Shown: one piece after another, positions 10,801 to 23,337 of the stretch
Position numbering within the stretch: the first letter of the stretch is position 1
Layout of the letters: each line of letters opens with the position of its first letter
Assembly: GCF_030052815.1 (NCBI RefSeq)
Contig: NC_079507.1
Coordinates: 62,032,619 to 62,096,618 of the forward strand
Source of the DNA: Hevea brasiliensis
Lineage: Eukaryota > Streptophyta > Magnoliopsida > Malpighiales > Euphorbiaceae
DNA length: 64,000 nt
Reading direction: 5' to 3'
Position numbers and translations under genes: made by a program
Notes under the pieces: model-generated
The model's input: the letters and a program-made list of their open reading frames with translations, nothing else
What the model was told of the DNA's origin: nothing
Databases searched by the model: none

Positions 10801-13800
10801 GTGAATACCTTTCATCATCTGAGTCATCAATATCATTATCTGAATCTGCAGATGTAATAGTTACATCTGGCTTGAGTTGAGCAGACTGAAGCAGCGGTGG
10901 CATGACAACTGTCATATAAGGAAGGAAATCTTGCCCCAAACATTTGCAAAGTCTGGCCCAAGCCTATAACATTATGAAGTAGTTATTATAAGATAATTTA
11001 AAAAAAAAAAAAAAAAAAAAAGAGCAACAAGCAGAACAATTTTTTTGGAGATAAAAGCATACTTGTAACATGTAACTTGTTGTTGGATCATCTGTCTCCA
11101 TTTGCGATCCTTGCAAAGACATAAGGACTTCCATAACCTTGCAAAAGCAGAAATTAAAAACAAGAAGTCAAGCAAAAAATTAAGGAAAACCAAACAATTC
11201 CAGTATATGGTAGTAAGAATCCCACAGAAAAAACAAAGAAATCAAGGAAAAATCATCAACATCTTCTCACTTAGAGAAAATACTCCATGGAAGAAGGCTA
11301 ATTAGAAAGACTCCCCTTACATAATTGTACATACCTGCTTAGCATCCTCTCTAAATTTATCCTTCCCAACTGCCATTCCAACCAGACTAATGCACTCCAT
11401 GGATTTGGCACGAAGCATGCGATTGGATTTGTCTGTTGCATTCACTAAGATAGCCTTCAAGTATGGCATTACTGCATCATAGTATTTTTGGAAATGCTCC
11501 TGCAATACCAGATACTGTTAGATCAAGTCTAACACAACACAAAATAAAAACAACGCCATTGTTATTGTTATTCACTTACCTGGGATGAGTCGGCAACTGA
11601 GGCCAAAGCAGTCAAGGCTCCCTCTTGCACCATTTGTTTTCCATTCTGCAGTACATGGCATATACAATCAATATTAACAGAGAAGAATATCTGCTTCCAT
11701 CAAAGCAAATTCAAGTAGATGATTAAAAATGTGTTATTAACACTTTCCTTGATATACCTGTAATAGTAAAAGCAATTTGCTCACTATACCGTCTAAGTAA
11801 GGCGTTAAAATCTCTGGAGTACAGTTCTCGCTAAAGTTGAGCACTGCTGAAGCAGCATGAGCCTGCCACAAAAGAGTACAATGAATAATCCATTGGTGCA
11901 GCACTAAGCATAATCTTCACCACAAACCAGCTATCATAAACTAAAATGTTGTATGGAGTTGACACAAGTGCGCATGCGCGCGCACACACACAGAGCAATC
12001 ATATGGTAATGATAATAGTGAAAAGGATATTGCAGAATAGTTAGGAGAATAAGCAAAAAATGAATGGTGATCCTTAGAGCGTTCACAAATAAACTCCAGC
12101 CAGCATGAGCAATGATAAAGAAATTTACCAACAGGGAAAAATAAAGAAGAAAATAAATGAGTGGGGGAAAAAGGCATTTCACATTCAGTCCAAGGTCAAC
12201 ATTTGAACCTTGTGAAATGATTTTATGCTTCTTCATTCCTGTCATCTCAAACTTAACCTAAAATGAGCACAACATTTTTTAGTAACACATTGTGGTCTCC
12301 CAATGTGTAGTGATAAATATGCAAGGGTGTAGTGATATAAACGTTGGGGCGTCCTCTACTAACGACGCGCTACATCGGAGCCCGGGTGTAGTGATAAATA
12401 TGCAAGGGTGTAGGGCGTTCACCGAAAGCGACGCGCCATGCCGGCGCCCGGGTGTGGTGTTAAGTGAGCAAGGGTTCCCACATCATGGACGGGTGTGGGT
12501 AAAGAAGTTAGTCCATAAGACAGATAATAGAACAAATAGTGGAACAGAACACAAGATAGACATAGAAAATAATAGAAGATATCATAGAAGGAGACCAATT
12601 AGGAAGGAGCAGGATAGGAGGAGGATCAGGGTTGGTACTTGGAATGTTGGATCACTTACAGGAAAATTAATGGAGCTTGTGGATACCTTGGAAAGGAGAA
12701 GGGTGAATATTGCTTGCATTCAGGAGACTAAATGGGTAGGAGAGAAAAGTAAGGAAGTGGGTAATTCAGGGTATAAATTGTGGTTTACCGGAAAGGAGAG
12801 AAACAAGAACGGAGTGGGTATAATCATAGACAGGACATTGAAAGACGCAGTAGTAGCTGTGAAAAGAGTAGGAGATAGAATTATACTAGTAAAGCTAGTA
12901 CTAGACGGAGAAACAATAAATATAGTTAGTGCTTATGCCCCACAAATAGGACTAGACAGTGAGAGTAAACAAAGGTTTTGGGAAGATATGGATGATTTAA
13001 TGCAAAGCATACCGAATGAAGAGAATGTTTTCATTGGTGGAGATTTGAATGGACATGTAGGAAGTGATAGGCAAGGTTATGAGAATGTTCATGGAGGTTT
13101 TGGTTTTGGCAGTCGAAATGAGGAGGGAAAAAGCATCCTGGATTTTGCTATGGCATACGACCTAATACTAGCAAATACCTACTTTATAAAAAGAGAGTCA
13201 CATTTAGTGACTTTCAAAAGTGGGCAACATAGAAGCCAAATCGACTTCCTCTTAACCAGGAAGACAAATAGAGCTCTATGCAAGGATTGCAAGGTCATTC
13301 AAGGAGAGGCTTTAACAAGTCAACATCGGTTAGTGGTCTTGGATGTCAAGTTTAGGAACAATTCAAGTAAGGTCGGAAGAAATAGTGTAGCTCGAACAAA
13401 GTGGTGGAAGTTCAAAGGAGTAAAACAAGTGAAGTTCAAAATGAGCTTCTTGAGTCCAAGTATGGAAGCTAGATATGGAGGCCAATGATATGTGGATACA
13501 GATGGCATCAAAGATTAGAGAAGTAGCTAGAAAAGTACTTGGGGAGTCTAAAGGACATGGACCACCCTCAAAAGAGAGATGGTGGTGGAATGAGGAAGTA
13601 CAAAAGGCAGTGAAGAGAAAAAGGGAATGGTATAAGAAATTACCTAAATGTGATAATAATGAGGCATATGAACAGTACAAGATAGCAAAGAAAGAGGCAA
13701 AAAAGGCAATTAGCCAAGCAAGAGCACAGGCCTTTGAAAAGTTATATGAGAAACTTGGAACTAAAGAAGGGGAGAAAGATATTTATAGATTAGCAAGGAG

Positions 13801-16800
13801 TAGAGAAAGGAAATGTCAAGATCTCAATCAAGTTAGGTGCATTAAGGATAAAGAAGGAAAAGTGTTGGTGAAAGATGAGGACATTAAAGAAATATAGAGA
13901 AATTATTTTAATGATCTCTTTAATAATAGTCAAAATGGAAATAGCGTGAATATAGATTATAGAACAATAGAAAAGAATGTAAATTATACTAGAAGGATTA
14001 GATCTTTAGAAGTAAAGGAAGCACTCAAGAGAATGAAAGTAGGTAAAGCCTGTGGACCCGATGAAATACCAATTGAAGTGTGGAAGTATTTGGGAGATAT
14101 GGGAGTGGCATGGTTAACTAAATTATTTAATAAGATTCTAAACTCAAAGAAAATGCCTGATGAATGGAGGAAGAGTATTTTAGTACCTATTTTTAAAAAT
14201 AAGGGAGACATACAGAGTTGCTCAAACTATAGGGGAATTAAACTCATGAGCCATACTATGAAGTTGTGGGAGAGAGTTGTGGAGCATCGACTATGTCATG
14301 ATACTTCTATCTCTCCCAATCAGTTTGGTTTCATGCCCAGTCGTTCAACTATGGAAGCGATCTTTCTCATTAGAAGCTTGATGGAGAAATATAGAGATGG
14401 GAAGAAAGATCTACACATGGTTTTTATTGATTTGGAGAAGGTTTATGATAGTGTTCCAAGAGAGGTCTTATGGAATGCGTTAGAACAAAAGAGGGTATCT
14501 ATTAGGTACATACAAGTATTGAAAGATATGTATGAAGGAGCAACTACTATTGTGCGCACAGTGGGAGGGGACACAAGAGATTTTCCGATCTCAATTGGAT
14601 TACACAAAGGATCGACCATAAGCCCTTACCTTTTTACATTAGTTTTAGATGAACCGACTGAAACATATACAAGAGAGTATTCCTTGGTGCATGATGTTTG
14701 CGGATGATATTGTTCTGATAGATGAGACACGAGAAGGAGTCAATAGGAAGCTAGAACTTTGGAGAAGTACTCTAGAGTCAAAGGGTTTTAAGTTAAGTAG
14801 AACGAAGACAGAATACATGCATTGCAAGTTCGGTGAAGGCCAAGCGGTGATAGGGAAGGAGTTAGTTTGAATGGAGTGGCACTTGTCCCAAAGTAATCAC
14901 TTTAAATATCTAGGCTCGATCCTTCAAGTAGATGGGGGATGTGATGTGGATTTTAGTAATAGGATTAAAGCCTGATGGTTGAAGTGGAGTCGTGCCACGG
15001 GTGTTTTATGTGTTCTTTAGATTCCCTATAAATTAAAATGAAAATTTTACCGTCTGACCATACGACCGGCTATGCTATATGGTAGTGAGTGTTGGGCACT
15101 GAAAGAGTCGTATGCATCTAAGATAAGAGTTGCAGAGATGAGAATGTTAAGGTGGATGAGTGGTCATACTAGACTAGATAAAGTCCGTAATGAAAGTATT
15201 AGAGAAAAGGTAGGAGTGGTGCCAATTGAAGATAAGTTGAGAGAAGGGAGATTGAGGTGGTTTGGTCATGTGAAGCGTAGACATACGGAGGCTCCAGTTA
15301 GACAAGTAGAACACATTAGGCTAGAGGATAGAAAGAAAAAAAGGAGTAGACTTAAATTGACTTGGAGGAGAGTAGTACAGCATGACTTAGAAGCATTACA
15401 CATTTCTGAGGATTTAACCCAAAATCGTTCAGAGTGGAAAAAGCGAATCCATATAGCCGACCCCAAATTTTTGGGATAAAGGCTTAGTTGAGTTGAGTTG
15501 AGTTGAGTTGAGTATTGTGGTCTCCCAAATATATTACAATGGATATTCTTGAAATATGTATTTCAAGGGAAAATGCTCCGATGAAATATAAGACAGTAGA
15601 CACACCAATCAAACGTAGAGACCACTTCACTCCATGTGGGAATGTCCACACAATTTTCTACCTAAAAAAATTACACAAATACAGCTAAACAAATTTAAAA
15701 CACATATGTAAGTCCTTATTTATTATTGATGTTGATGCATCATCACATCCTATGTTTGAGAATTTTCTACGTCATCTTCGTATCCCTGTATTATGCACAA
15801 CATTCCAAGTTGTACCTCAATCAGCCACTTTATACGATGATTTAATCTTTCTTTATTCCCAATGGAGGGGCAAATTATCAAATAAGACTCATAAGAGCTC
15901 CCACCTTCACAGACTTATGGTACAAACAATATCTGATATTCAATCATTTGTGCATGAGATAGATTTTAATATACTAAAACCTACTACAACACAATTTCCA
16001 ACTTAGCTATACTACTAACAAGTTGGGATTACATCCAACAAGAAGAAAAGACTCACAAAAGCAGAACATCTGAACAGATGAATACACCAGATACCTATCA
16101 AACCTTTAAACAACAAGAAAATAGAATGCAATCGACATCTGTAAAGGAAGACAATGGTAATGGAATGTGGAATGATGAGAGAGAGACTGAGAGAGTCAAG
16201 ATAAAGCCTAGAAAAAACATAATTGAGAAAATCATTTTTATTAACTTTATATTGTGCATGTTATATCGTGCATGTTAGTGAAGTGATTAAGATCATATGA
16301 GCACCAAGGAGACGCAACCAACAGTATTGTAATTTGTGAAAAAGGGCTTAATCATAATGAAACTTGTATAACATAAAACAAATTCTTTTCCATTCAAAAC
16401 TTCCATGCCAAATACAGAATTGATAAGCCAGAAAATAACTCAAAGTGATAGCAGTAACTAACCTGCACTCGAGGATTCGGGAAATCATCCATTGCACTAG
16501 CAAGTGCTGGCAACACTCTTTGATGATATTGATTTTGCAAATCTGGACCCAAATCAGTAGACAACTGTCCAATTGCGTTAATAGCTGCCCATCTCACGCG
16601 AGGATGGGGATCATGGAATGAGTTTAGAACCATTAAGACCACTTGTTCCAGATTTTTTATCATTACCTACAGCAACATATACAAGTAAAAATCATGAACA
16701 TCACCATGGAGTATCTATTTAATAAATAATAGAAAATAATAAATTTAATTATATTTAGCAAAATTATAATAATAATTTTAACTACATTTAACCAAAAATT

Positions 16801-18732
16801 GTATTACAGTAGCACTTAGAAACCTTGAGATTTTAAAGATTGATCAAATAAAACTAACAGGTAAAAATTTTTAACAGTTTGCCTAAGTTGTTCATATCAA
16901 TAACCAATTTGCTCCCAGACAGCAAAAGGCAGATACGTGGAATAATGTTACTAAGCAAAAAGTATTTTCTCTAACTGGCAACGAAAACAAATGCATATAA
17001 TAGTTGTTGTATGTTTGGTACATCATAAAAAGGAATGTAATGGAACAAAATTCTTATTCATCATGCTATTGTATTTGCCTTTTTACTATGCATTGAGCTT
17101 TGTTACGGTCCACAAAACATGATAGCAAGAAAATAAATTTACCAACTATGAAAGTATGCAACTAATTTTTTTTTTTTTTGTCCATAGTTTATTTGGTTTG
17201 CATGCCTCGCTTAAAGCTAAATGAAACAAAATATACATAGTGATCATGCAAGTATGCAAATCATTTTTTTTTGTCCATAGTTTATTTGGTTTGCATTGCA
17301 ACAGAAAAGACTGAAATGCTATGAATCAAAGCTAACTAAGCATTTTACTTCCAATCTCAAAACAATTCTAGCAATAGCAAAAATACACTTAACATTAAGA
17401 ATATGATTAGAAATTAATCTTAAAAGAATTCATATTCCAATTGCACCTCATGTAATTTAAATCAGGCAAACCACAAACACAAATGAATAACAATTTCTAT
17501 ACCTTGGAGCAACCCTCAGCAATTTGAGCAAGAGCAATGAGGGCAGCATGATGCTTCTGCCATTCTGGAGCAGCCAAATATGCAGGCAACTGCTCAGAAG
17601 CGACTGGAACAATAGTATTCCCACCCAATGAAATGGCCAGCCTATCCAAACACTCCTGTCCAACACTATAATTACTGGTCTCTCCCGCATCTTCGTCCTC
17701 AGTCTCCGCACTATGCCATGCAGGATCATCCTCAATATCCAATAACATCCTCATCAATATGGCGAACAACCTGCTTATAAACTGTGGCAACTTCCTCATC
17801 ATCCCTGGCGCCCTCTCCCTAGCCTCAGCTAAAGTAATAACAAACTCAATAGCCAAATGCCGAGTCCCTTCTTCTAAACTCTCAGCCTCACCAATCTGCA
17901 ACATGGAACCCACCACATCCACCAACTGTCGTCGCAGAAACCTTGGCTCTGTACCTGCCAACTCGATAAGAAGCTCCAAGGCCTCCTGCGCCGTAGCCTC
18001 ATTCCCATTATTCAAAGCTTCAGTCAACGTCCTCATCATAGCCGGCAACAAATCCTGAAACCTATCCCGATCCGATGAGCTACTCAAGCACTGAATAAAA
18101 TTGATAACCGCGTTCAAAGCGGCAATCTTCACATCAAAATTTGGGGACGATCCCAAACACTGCAAAAATACCGTGTGTAAATCCTTAATAAATGGAATTA
18201 AGGTCTCGCCAATATACTGTGACAATTGAGCAAAAATCAAGAACGCCGATTCCTGTAGTTTTGGAGAATCAGAAGAAACGCACTGAAACATAAAAGGCAA
18301 AAGCTCAGGCCAGCCATTCTCAGGCAAAATACCAGAGGCAAGCTCAGAAACAGTATCGCACAACTTCTTAATGATGGATTTAGTCTGCTCGTGCTGAATA
18401 CAAGCCAAGAGAATAGATTTGATTGAAGACTGAGTGGCGAGCGAGAGACGAGGCCAGAGATAAGCATCGTCACGGGTAAGAAGCTTGCGGAGGAGGACGG
18501 CTGACATTGCCCGAGCCTCAGAGTGAGGAGAGAACTGAAGTAGTTGAGCGAGTTTGAGGGAAAGAGAATCGGGATCGGTCTGCTTGCAGAGGTTAAACGC
18601 AAGCTCAGCCTGCGATCGTTGTTCGTTGGAGGAAGACATGAGAGAAGAGATTAGGGTTTCAAAAGGGGCAGGGTCCTGGCCAAGTATGGCGGCGAGTTGA
18701 GCCTGTTGAAGTTGCTGAGTTGAATCGTCCAT
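4823..18732 (-). CDS. IPO5: Importin-5 / KETCH1-type karyopherin beta (20 exons)
   Basis: Importin-beta family nuclear transport receptor built of HEAT repeats. It binds RanGTP and carries cargo such as ribosomal proteins through nuclear pores; the Arabidopsis relative At5g19820 (KETCH1) also imports HYL1. Exons on the minus strand: 18732-17503, 16666-16463, 11862-11758, 11645-11580, 11499-11335, 11137-11063, 10963-10809, 10459-10324, 10229-10160, 10065-9938, 9833-9777, 9514-9329, 9236-9144, 8081-7996, 7904-7838, 7759-7693, 7571-7435, 6365-6274, 6177-6111, 4984-4823. They sum to 3348 nt, 1115 residues, about the family length, with no frame break. Seen: the N-terminal HEAT domain in exon 1 (410 codons), an acidic loop near residues 655-667, a basic-acidic linker at about 798-859, and a Gln-rich C terminus. 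The start is the first ATG of the long exon, after a CT-rich leader. Intron 2 (4.6 kb) hosts an antisense LINE. Function is inferred from family recognition. Confidence 0.95.
8264..8640. mobile_element. MITE-like inverted-repeat element in importin intron 13
   Basis: The left side (about 8300-8335) reads CTTTGTGTATTTTGTCTATTGAGCCC, and the right side (about 8580-8625) carries its reverse complement with few changes. The ends are AAGGAA/TTCCTT-rich. Two more direct copies of the TTTGTCTATT motif lie inside (about 8500-8560). There is no coding capacity. GGAAAATT flanks both ends (about 8256 and 8638), a possible target duplication. The superfamily is not determined. Confidence 0.5.
12289..12303. 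repeat. Target-site duplication, left copy (RTE LINE)
   Basis: ATTGTGGTCTCCCAA, identical to 15514-15528. It defines the left end of the LINE and shows that the pre-insertion intron was continuous. Confidence 0.95.
12610..13488 (+). pseudogene. LINE endonuclease domain (exonuclease-endonuclease-phosphatase fold)
   Basis: The frame 12292-13488 contains the APE-type motifs in order: [33 protein letters not shown], and a late QHRLVV motif. In the family this domain nicks target DNA to start target-primed reverse transcription. The frame ends early because of indels near 13440-13475. Similar proteins are often mislabelled 'craniofacial development protein 2-like' in plant databases. Confidence 0.9.
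13475..15479 (+). pseudogene. LINE reverse transcriptase and C-terminal domain (broken)
   Basis: One frame covers 13475-14707 with a stop at 13895-13897. It includes the RT motifs KACGPDEIP and NYRGIKL and the [10 protein letters not shown] region. The frame shifts near 14648, and the catalytic FADD box (14697-14708) lies in the next frame, which stops at 14868-14870. Further stops follow. The C-terminal MLYGSECW...[10 protein letters not shown] region is open at 15072-15479. In the family this enzyme copies the element RNA at the nicked target. It is non-functional here. Confidence 0.9.
15514..15528. repeat. Target-site duplication, right copy (RTE LINE)
   Basis: ATTGTGGTCTCCCAA immediately after the (TTGAG)n tail, identical to 12289-12303. 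Confidence 0.95.
15529..16462. other. Remainder of importin intron 2, no gene recognised
   Basis: Intronic sequence between the LINE and exon 2. A plus-strand open frame at 15752-16006 has no family I recognise and is probably chance. Confidence 0.5.
17150..17305. repeat. Direct repeat in importin intron 1
   Basis: The phrase GTCCATAGTTTATTTGGTTTGCAT after a T-run and a GTATGCAA motif occurs twice, near 17180 and 17272, about 90 bp apart. It is a local tandem duplication of intronic sequence with no coding role. Confidence 0.8.
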
Positions 18733-18993
18733 GGTAGACAGAATTAGGGTTTGGTGGCTCTTGGGGGATGAGTTTTGTAGTGAGGGAATAGAAGTCCCTC
18801 TCTTTTGGTTTGTATTTGGGTTTGAGAGAGACTGAGAGCGAAAGATGGGTAAGAGCAAGGAGAGAGGAAAGAGAGAGAGGTATTATAAGAAAGCAAACGT
18901 GAGAGATTTGATTAGGGCGAAGTAAGAGAGAGAAGAGAATAGGGATGGGTGGGAGATTAGCTGGAATTTGTGTGTAATGATTAATGGGGTTCA

Positions 18994-19000
18994 CTTTATA
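18994..19000 (-). promoter_or_regulatory. Candidate TATA box of the importin-5 gene
   Basis: TATAAAG on the minus strand lies about 260 bp before the ATG at 18732. The stretch between is pyrimidine-rich on the coding strand (many CT runs), as is common in plant 5' untranslated leaders of housekeeping genes. A second weak TATA-like site is at about 18882-18887. Confidence 0.45.
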
Positions 19001-20834
19001 GTTGGGGATTTTTCTTTCTTTTTTTTATTTTTCACATTGATTAATGAATTTTCGATTTCAAATTGAGCACATGATATGAAAAATATATTTTTTAAAAATT
19101 TAAGTATTTAAAATTTTTTTAACTTATAAATTTAGAATAATATAAAAAAAATGATATTATCATAAATTATTATGGTCACAAAAGATAATAAAAAATAATC
19201 TATAATTAATAATTCATATGTGATAAACAACGAATTAAGGAAATCTTAAATCAAATCTCCAATAAAATAAAATTTTATTTTATAAATAATATTTTTATAT
19301 GCATAAAATTTAGGTTGTATATGATATTTTAATTTTGAAATAAATTGAAAGATTACATTATATTTTAAAAAAATTATTATAAAAATAAAATTAAATTTAT
19401 ATTTATTAGTTTATATTTTTTAATTCAATTATGATTCTTCATTGATAATCGAATTAACATCAAACTGATATTTTTTATATTTTAAAAATATATATTATAA
19501 TATAAATAAAATTACATATATTTATATTAATTAACTATACATAACTTAATTTATCTTTAATAAGAAAAAATAATTTATCTTTAATTATAAGAGTATTTTT
19601 TTGATATTATCTTTTATCTTTCTCTTTTTTTTTTAAATAATTTTAACTATAAATATATTAAATTATATCACTTATATCATTTTTAGTTTTTAAGTATATA
19701 TGTATATATCTTTTAGTTAATAACTGTATAATTAAAAAAATATATAGAAAATAATATAATATTATTGTTAAAGACTATATATAATATATTTTTATATCAA
19801 TATTATTATTTAAATTTTAATATTAATATTTTTTATTGTTGTTTTATGTTAGAAAAATAAGATTATTTTTACTATTTTTAAATCAACACAAAAATATCAT
19901 AATTTTAAGTGTAAAAATCAAGTTTCAAACTAAAATTAAAATTGATATAAAATTAAAACTAAAATTAAAATTAGAATCATACTAAAATTATTTAGAACTG
20001 CAATTTAATTTTAAATCTGATTTTTAAAATAAAAAACTAAAAATTTGGTTTCCATATCAACTATTATGTAAAATCATTCCGAAATTGAAACAGAACACCC
20101 TATTAGAACTAGTGTATGTTTAATTTATTTAAATATTTCTATAGTGTATTATTTTACATTGATTTGATATATTCAACAATTTTTTTTAACTGTAATTGAA
20201 TGATTAAAAAACTAATTTTCGCAAAAATTATCATTCTAAATTTGTTATAAAAAAAATTATTTAATTATTTTAAAATTTTATATTTGAAATATGTTAAATA
20301 TAATTTTAAATTAATTTTTACTACTATCTAATTAACCTATTTAATGAGATATTTTAAAAAAAATCAACAGTAATATCAAATAAATTATAAATCATATTAG
20401 AATACATCAAATTATAGTTAATATTCTATTGGATATAATTACATAAAACTAAATAATTAAAATTTTATAAAATTAAATTATTAAATATAAAAGCGTGAAG
20501 AATAGTTAAGTTTTAAATTTGAGTAAATAAATCAAAAAATTTTTAATTTTTTGAGGGTTAGTTTAAGAAAAAGTGAAATATTTCTCAATTTTAAAAAGCT
20601 GCTATAACTGTTAATTCAGTGTTCAAGTCCAGCTGAAATAATGAAACTGAATCAACTTGATTCCATTTTTGCTTCTCCATAGATTACTCTGTCATCGTTA
20701 CTTTGACAGTTTCCACTCACTGCTCCGTGCTTTTTTGCATCGCCTCCGCCGTCCAAGCCTCTCCGTACAGTTGTCGGAGATAATTGTTATTTAATGACTA
20801 GGGATTTAAATATATTTTTCATAATTTGAGTAAA

Positions 20835-20837
<3 letters not shown>
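19001..20837. other. AT-rich intergenic spacer
   Basis: Extremely AT-rich with many short TA and A/T runs and no convincing ORF. 20690-20790 is locally GC-richer but is not recognised as any gene. Confidence 0.6.

Positions 20838-20902
<65 letters not shown>
20838..20902. repeat. (TA)n microsatellite
   Basis: About 32 AT units without interruption, at the left border of the retrotransposon-rich tract. Confidence 0.95.
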
Positions 20903-20904
<2 letters not shown>

Positions 20905-21899
20905 TTATCATGTGAAGATCTATGTAATGTAGAAATTATATTATAATATTATTTTTAGATTGAATAAAATTTTTAATTAGATTATGATTGAAGTAATTAA
21001 TATTATAAATAAAAATATTTATGAGATACTATTAGATTTTACCCTTATAAGTAAATTTGTACCTATTATAGATAAATATTCTTACCTATTATAGAGAAGC
21101 TTTTTCATTGAAAAGAGTAGCTTTTACCTAATAAATAATAGGCTTTTGCTTATTTAGGATAGTAATATTTCCCAATTTTATGGACAAAGAAATGGTTCGA
21201 CCTGGGCATAATTCAATAGTAAGTGATCATATTATTTGTAGATACTATATTTTGGTTCAGTCAATAAATTCATCATTTGTAAAAAATGACAATTCTAGTT
21301 TAATTAATATGTAATTGGTTTACATCTGTTGAAATTTTAATGTTCGTCAATTTCATGAGGTTAGTTTCTGAATCGGGGTTCGATCCCAACATTATCCGAT
21401 CTCGATAAAGGTTACAATTCTGTCATAGTCCAATCTCGGGATTGCCAGAACTCAATAATACTGGTTTTTAAGTTTCATTAAGCTCAATCCTTTTTAGTTT
21501 CTCGAAAGTTTGAGTGCCGATTATCCAATCTTCAATCTCATTCTTGTTTTAGTTTTAATTGAAGTTTGATTTCCTGGTTTAGGTCTAATTTTCGTCCACA
21601 AATAACCCAATCTCAACAATTGTTTTTATTTTGTTATATAGTCTGGTCCTCAAACCATCCGATCTCAATAAATTTCAATTTTATATACTTGCTTAAATTT
21701 CAATTTTGTTCTCGATTGAAGTTCGGTATTATATTTTATTTTCAATTTCTATGCTGTTAGTCTGATCTCTAAAGCTCATTACATATAATTGAACTTGTAA
21801 TTTAATCCCAGTCACGTGATTATCCAATTTCGATAAGAAAATGAGAAAGATCAATCTTAAAGAAATATTTTATTAAACATATTTGATATTACATCACTC
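20903..21899. other. Non-coding tract, probably retrotransposon-derived
   Basis: Contains repeated phrases such as CCAATCTC and CCGATCTC (about 21390-21670) in an AT-rich background. It lies just 3' (minus sense) of the broken gypsy-type gene, so it may be that element's 3' region. No LTR end could be fixed. Confidence 0.35.
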
Positions 21900-22607
21900 T
21901 GCGGGCGAGTCCTCCCTAGCCCGCTCATCAGTTACATTATTTGCATCCTCTCCCTTCGGCTCGCTCTCGCTCTCAGCCCCAACACCCGAAGCGAGCTTCT
22001 CGAGCTAGGTGAAGTCCTCTTCAGGATAGTGCTTAATAAGCTTGGCTAGGAGATCGTTATGGGCCTGCATATAGGCGTCGGCTTCCCTCTCCAAGGCTTC
22101 ATTCTCCTTCGCTTTTATCTCCTCAGCAAACTTAACCAGGTCGGTAGCTTGACTGGCTTGGGCATCTTCAAGTTCCTTACATAGTCGAGTTGTTATCTCT
22201 TCAGAAGATTTTGCCTGTTGCTCTAATTCTATAATCCGAGCATTCGCAGTTGAGAGTTGGCTCTTAGAAGTCATGGCCTCCTAAACCGCCTTAGAGATCT
22301 CCCTCCTCAGAAAGTTGACCTTCTAACTGACCATGTGTTGGGTAGTAACCACTTCCAAGCTCAAGCTCATTGACTGGTTGAGGAGTTCATTGATGCTCTC
22401 CGGGGCCATTCAAGCTCAGTCTTCAGGGAAACAAATTGAAGCGCCGATGACTCGGGCCAGGTCTACGTTGCCTCGCATGTTGCGATTCCTCTCTAATGAG
22501 CTAATTAGTATTTGAGCACCTCGGGAGAGTGGTTGCCCAGAGAGACAGCTTACCTTGAGGATCTACTATCTAAAGCAGTAGAGATCAAAGGTTTAATAGT
22601 GGGTTGT

Positions 22608-22936
22608 TGTAACGCCCCCTCTCCAATCACTAGAGAAATTATCTATTTTGGCCCACTCCATCCTGAGCCTCAAGGTTTTGTCCCATAGGTGAAATAAAGA
22701 ACTTTTTAAGAGGTCACCCATCCTAGGATTTCTCTCAAACGAGCACGCTTAATCTCAGAGTTCTTCTAACTCTCTAGACCATTCTACTAAAAGGCGCCTC
22801 TAGTGATTAGCTTCCCCCATTTCAATGTATGATTCGGTTCATTCCTACCCCCCATTTGGACAAGGGTACCAGGTAGCCTTGCCCTCTCAGAAGACTGCTC
22901 CAGTCGAGACCTTCCTTTTCTGCACGAGATGTTACA
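22608..22936 (-). repeat. Cassandra 3' LTR
   Basis: Starts TGTAAC and ends GTTACA in plus orientation. The 5S-like segment is at about 22699-22763. It is more diverged from 5S than the other LTR (for example, CTTTTTAAGAGG where 5S has CTTCCCAGGAGG). Confidence 0.92.
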
Positions 22937-23008
22937 GGCCCACCAGCTTCAACCTGGTTCATCCTCGAACCACACATCTACTAGAGGGGGTCCGGCTTTG
23001 ATACCATC

Positions 23009-23337
23009 TGTAATGCCGCTGCTCCAATCACTAAAGAAATTGTCCATTTTGGCCCAACCCATCCTGAGCCTCACGGTTTTGTCCCATAGGTGGAATGGAG
23101 AACTTCCCAGGAGGTCACCAATCCTAGAATTTCTCTCAAGCGAGCATGCTTAACCTCAGAGTTCTTCCAACTCTCTAGGCCATTCCACTAAAAGGTGCCT
23201 CTAGTGATTAACTTCCCCCATTTTAATGTATGGTTCAGTTCATTCCTGCCCCCCATTTGGACAAGGGCACCAGCAAGCCTTGCCCTTCCAAAGGACCGCT
23301 CCAGCCGAGACCTTCCCTTTCCACATGGGATGTTATA
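23009..23337 (-). repeat. Cassandra 5' LTR
   Basis: Equal in length to its partner. The 5S-like segment at 23100-23164 is well preserved. A PBS follows directly on the minus strand. The outer end is TATAACA on the minus strand, a mutated TGTAACA. Confidence 0.92.

Larger units (their letters stand above)
12304..15513 (+). mobile_element. RTE-type LINE in importin intron 2 (antisense), degenerate
   Basis: A non-LTR retrotransposon with an apurinic endonuclease, then reverse transcriptase, ending in a (TTGAG)n tail (15486-15513) rather than poly(A), as RTE-clade LINEs do. A perfect 15-bp target-site duplication, ATTGTGGTCTCCCAA, lies at 12289-12303 and 15514-15528, so both ends are exact. The 5' end holds three related units beginning near 12304, 12384 and 12450 with CGACGCGC motifs between. 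The coding region carries several frameshifts and stops, so this copy is dead. It lies antisense to the host gene. Confidence 0.95.
22608..23337 (-). mobile_element. Cassandra TRIM retrotransposon (complete, 730 bp)
   Basis: Two 329-bp LTRs (22608-22936 and 23009-23337) flank a 72-bp internal domain, and a 5-bp duplication GTTGT lies on both sides (22603-22607 and 23338-23342). Each LTR contains a 5S-rRNA-like segment on the minus strand; near 23100-23164 it retains AGGTTAAGCATGCTCG and GGTGACCTCCTGGGAAGT, matching the 5S internal promoter and 3' half. The initiator-tRNA-Met primer site TGGTATCAAAGC (minus strand, 23006-22995) is 2 nt from the 5' LTR. There is no coding capacity, as expected for Cassandra, a non-autonomous family known across vascular plants. 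The LTRs differ at many sites, so the insertion is old. Confidence 0.95.

Noticed and set aside
15752..16006. 84-codon ORF in importin intron 2
   Set aside because: No family recognised; it sits between the LINE and exon 2 without splice support.
22699..22763. 5S rRNA gene
   Set aside because: The similarity is confined to part of 5S, occurs twice within equal LTRs bounded by a target duplication, and matches the Cassandra TRIM architecture.
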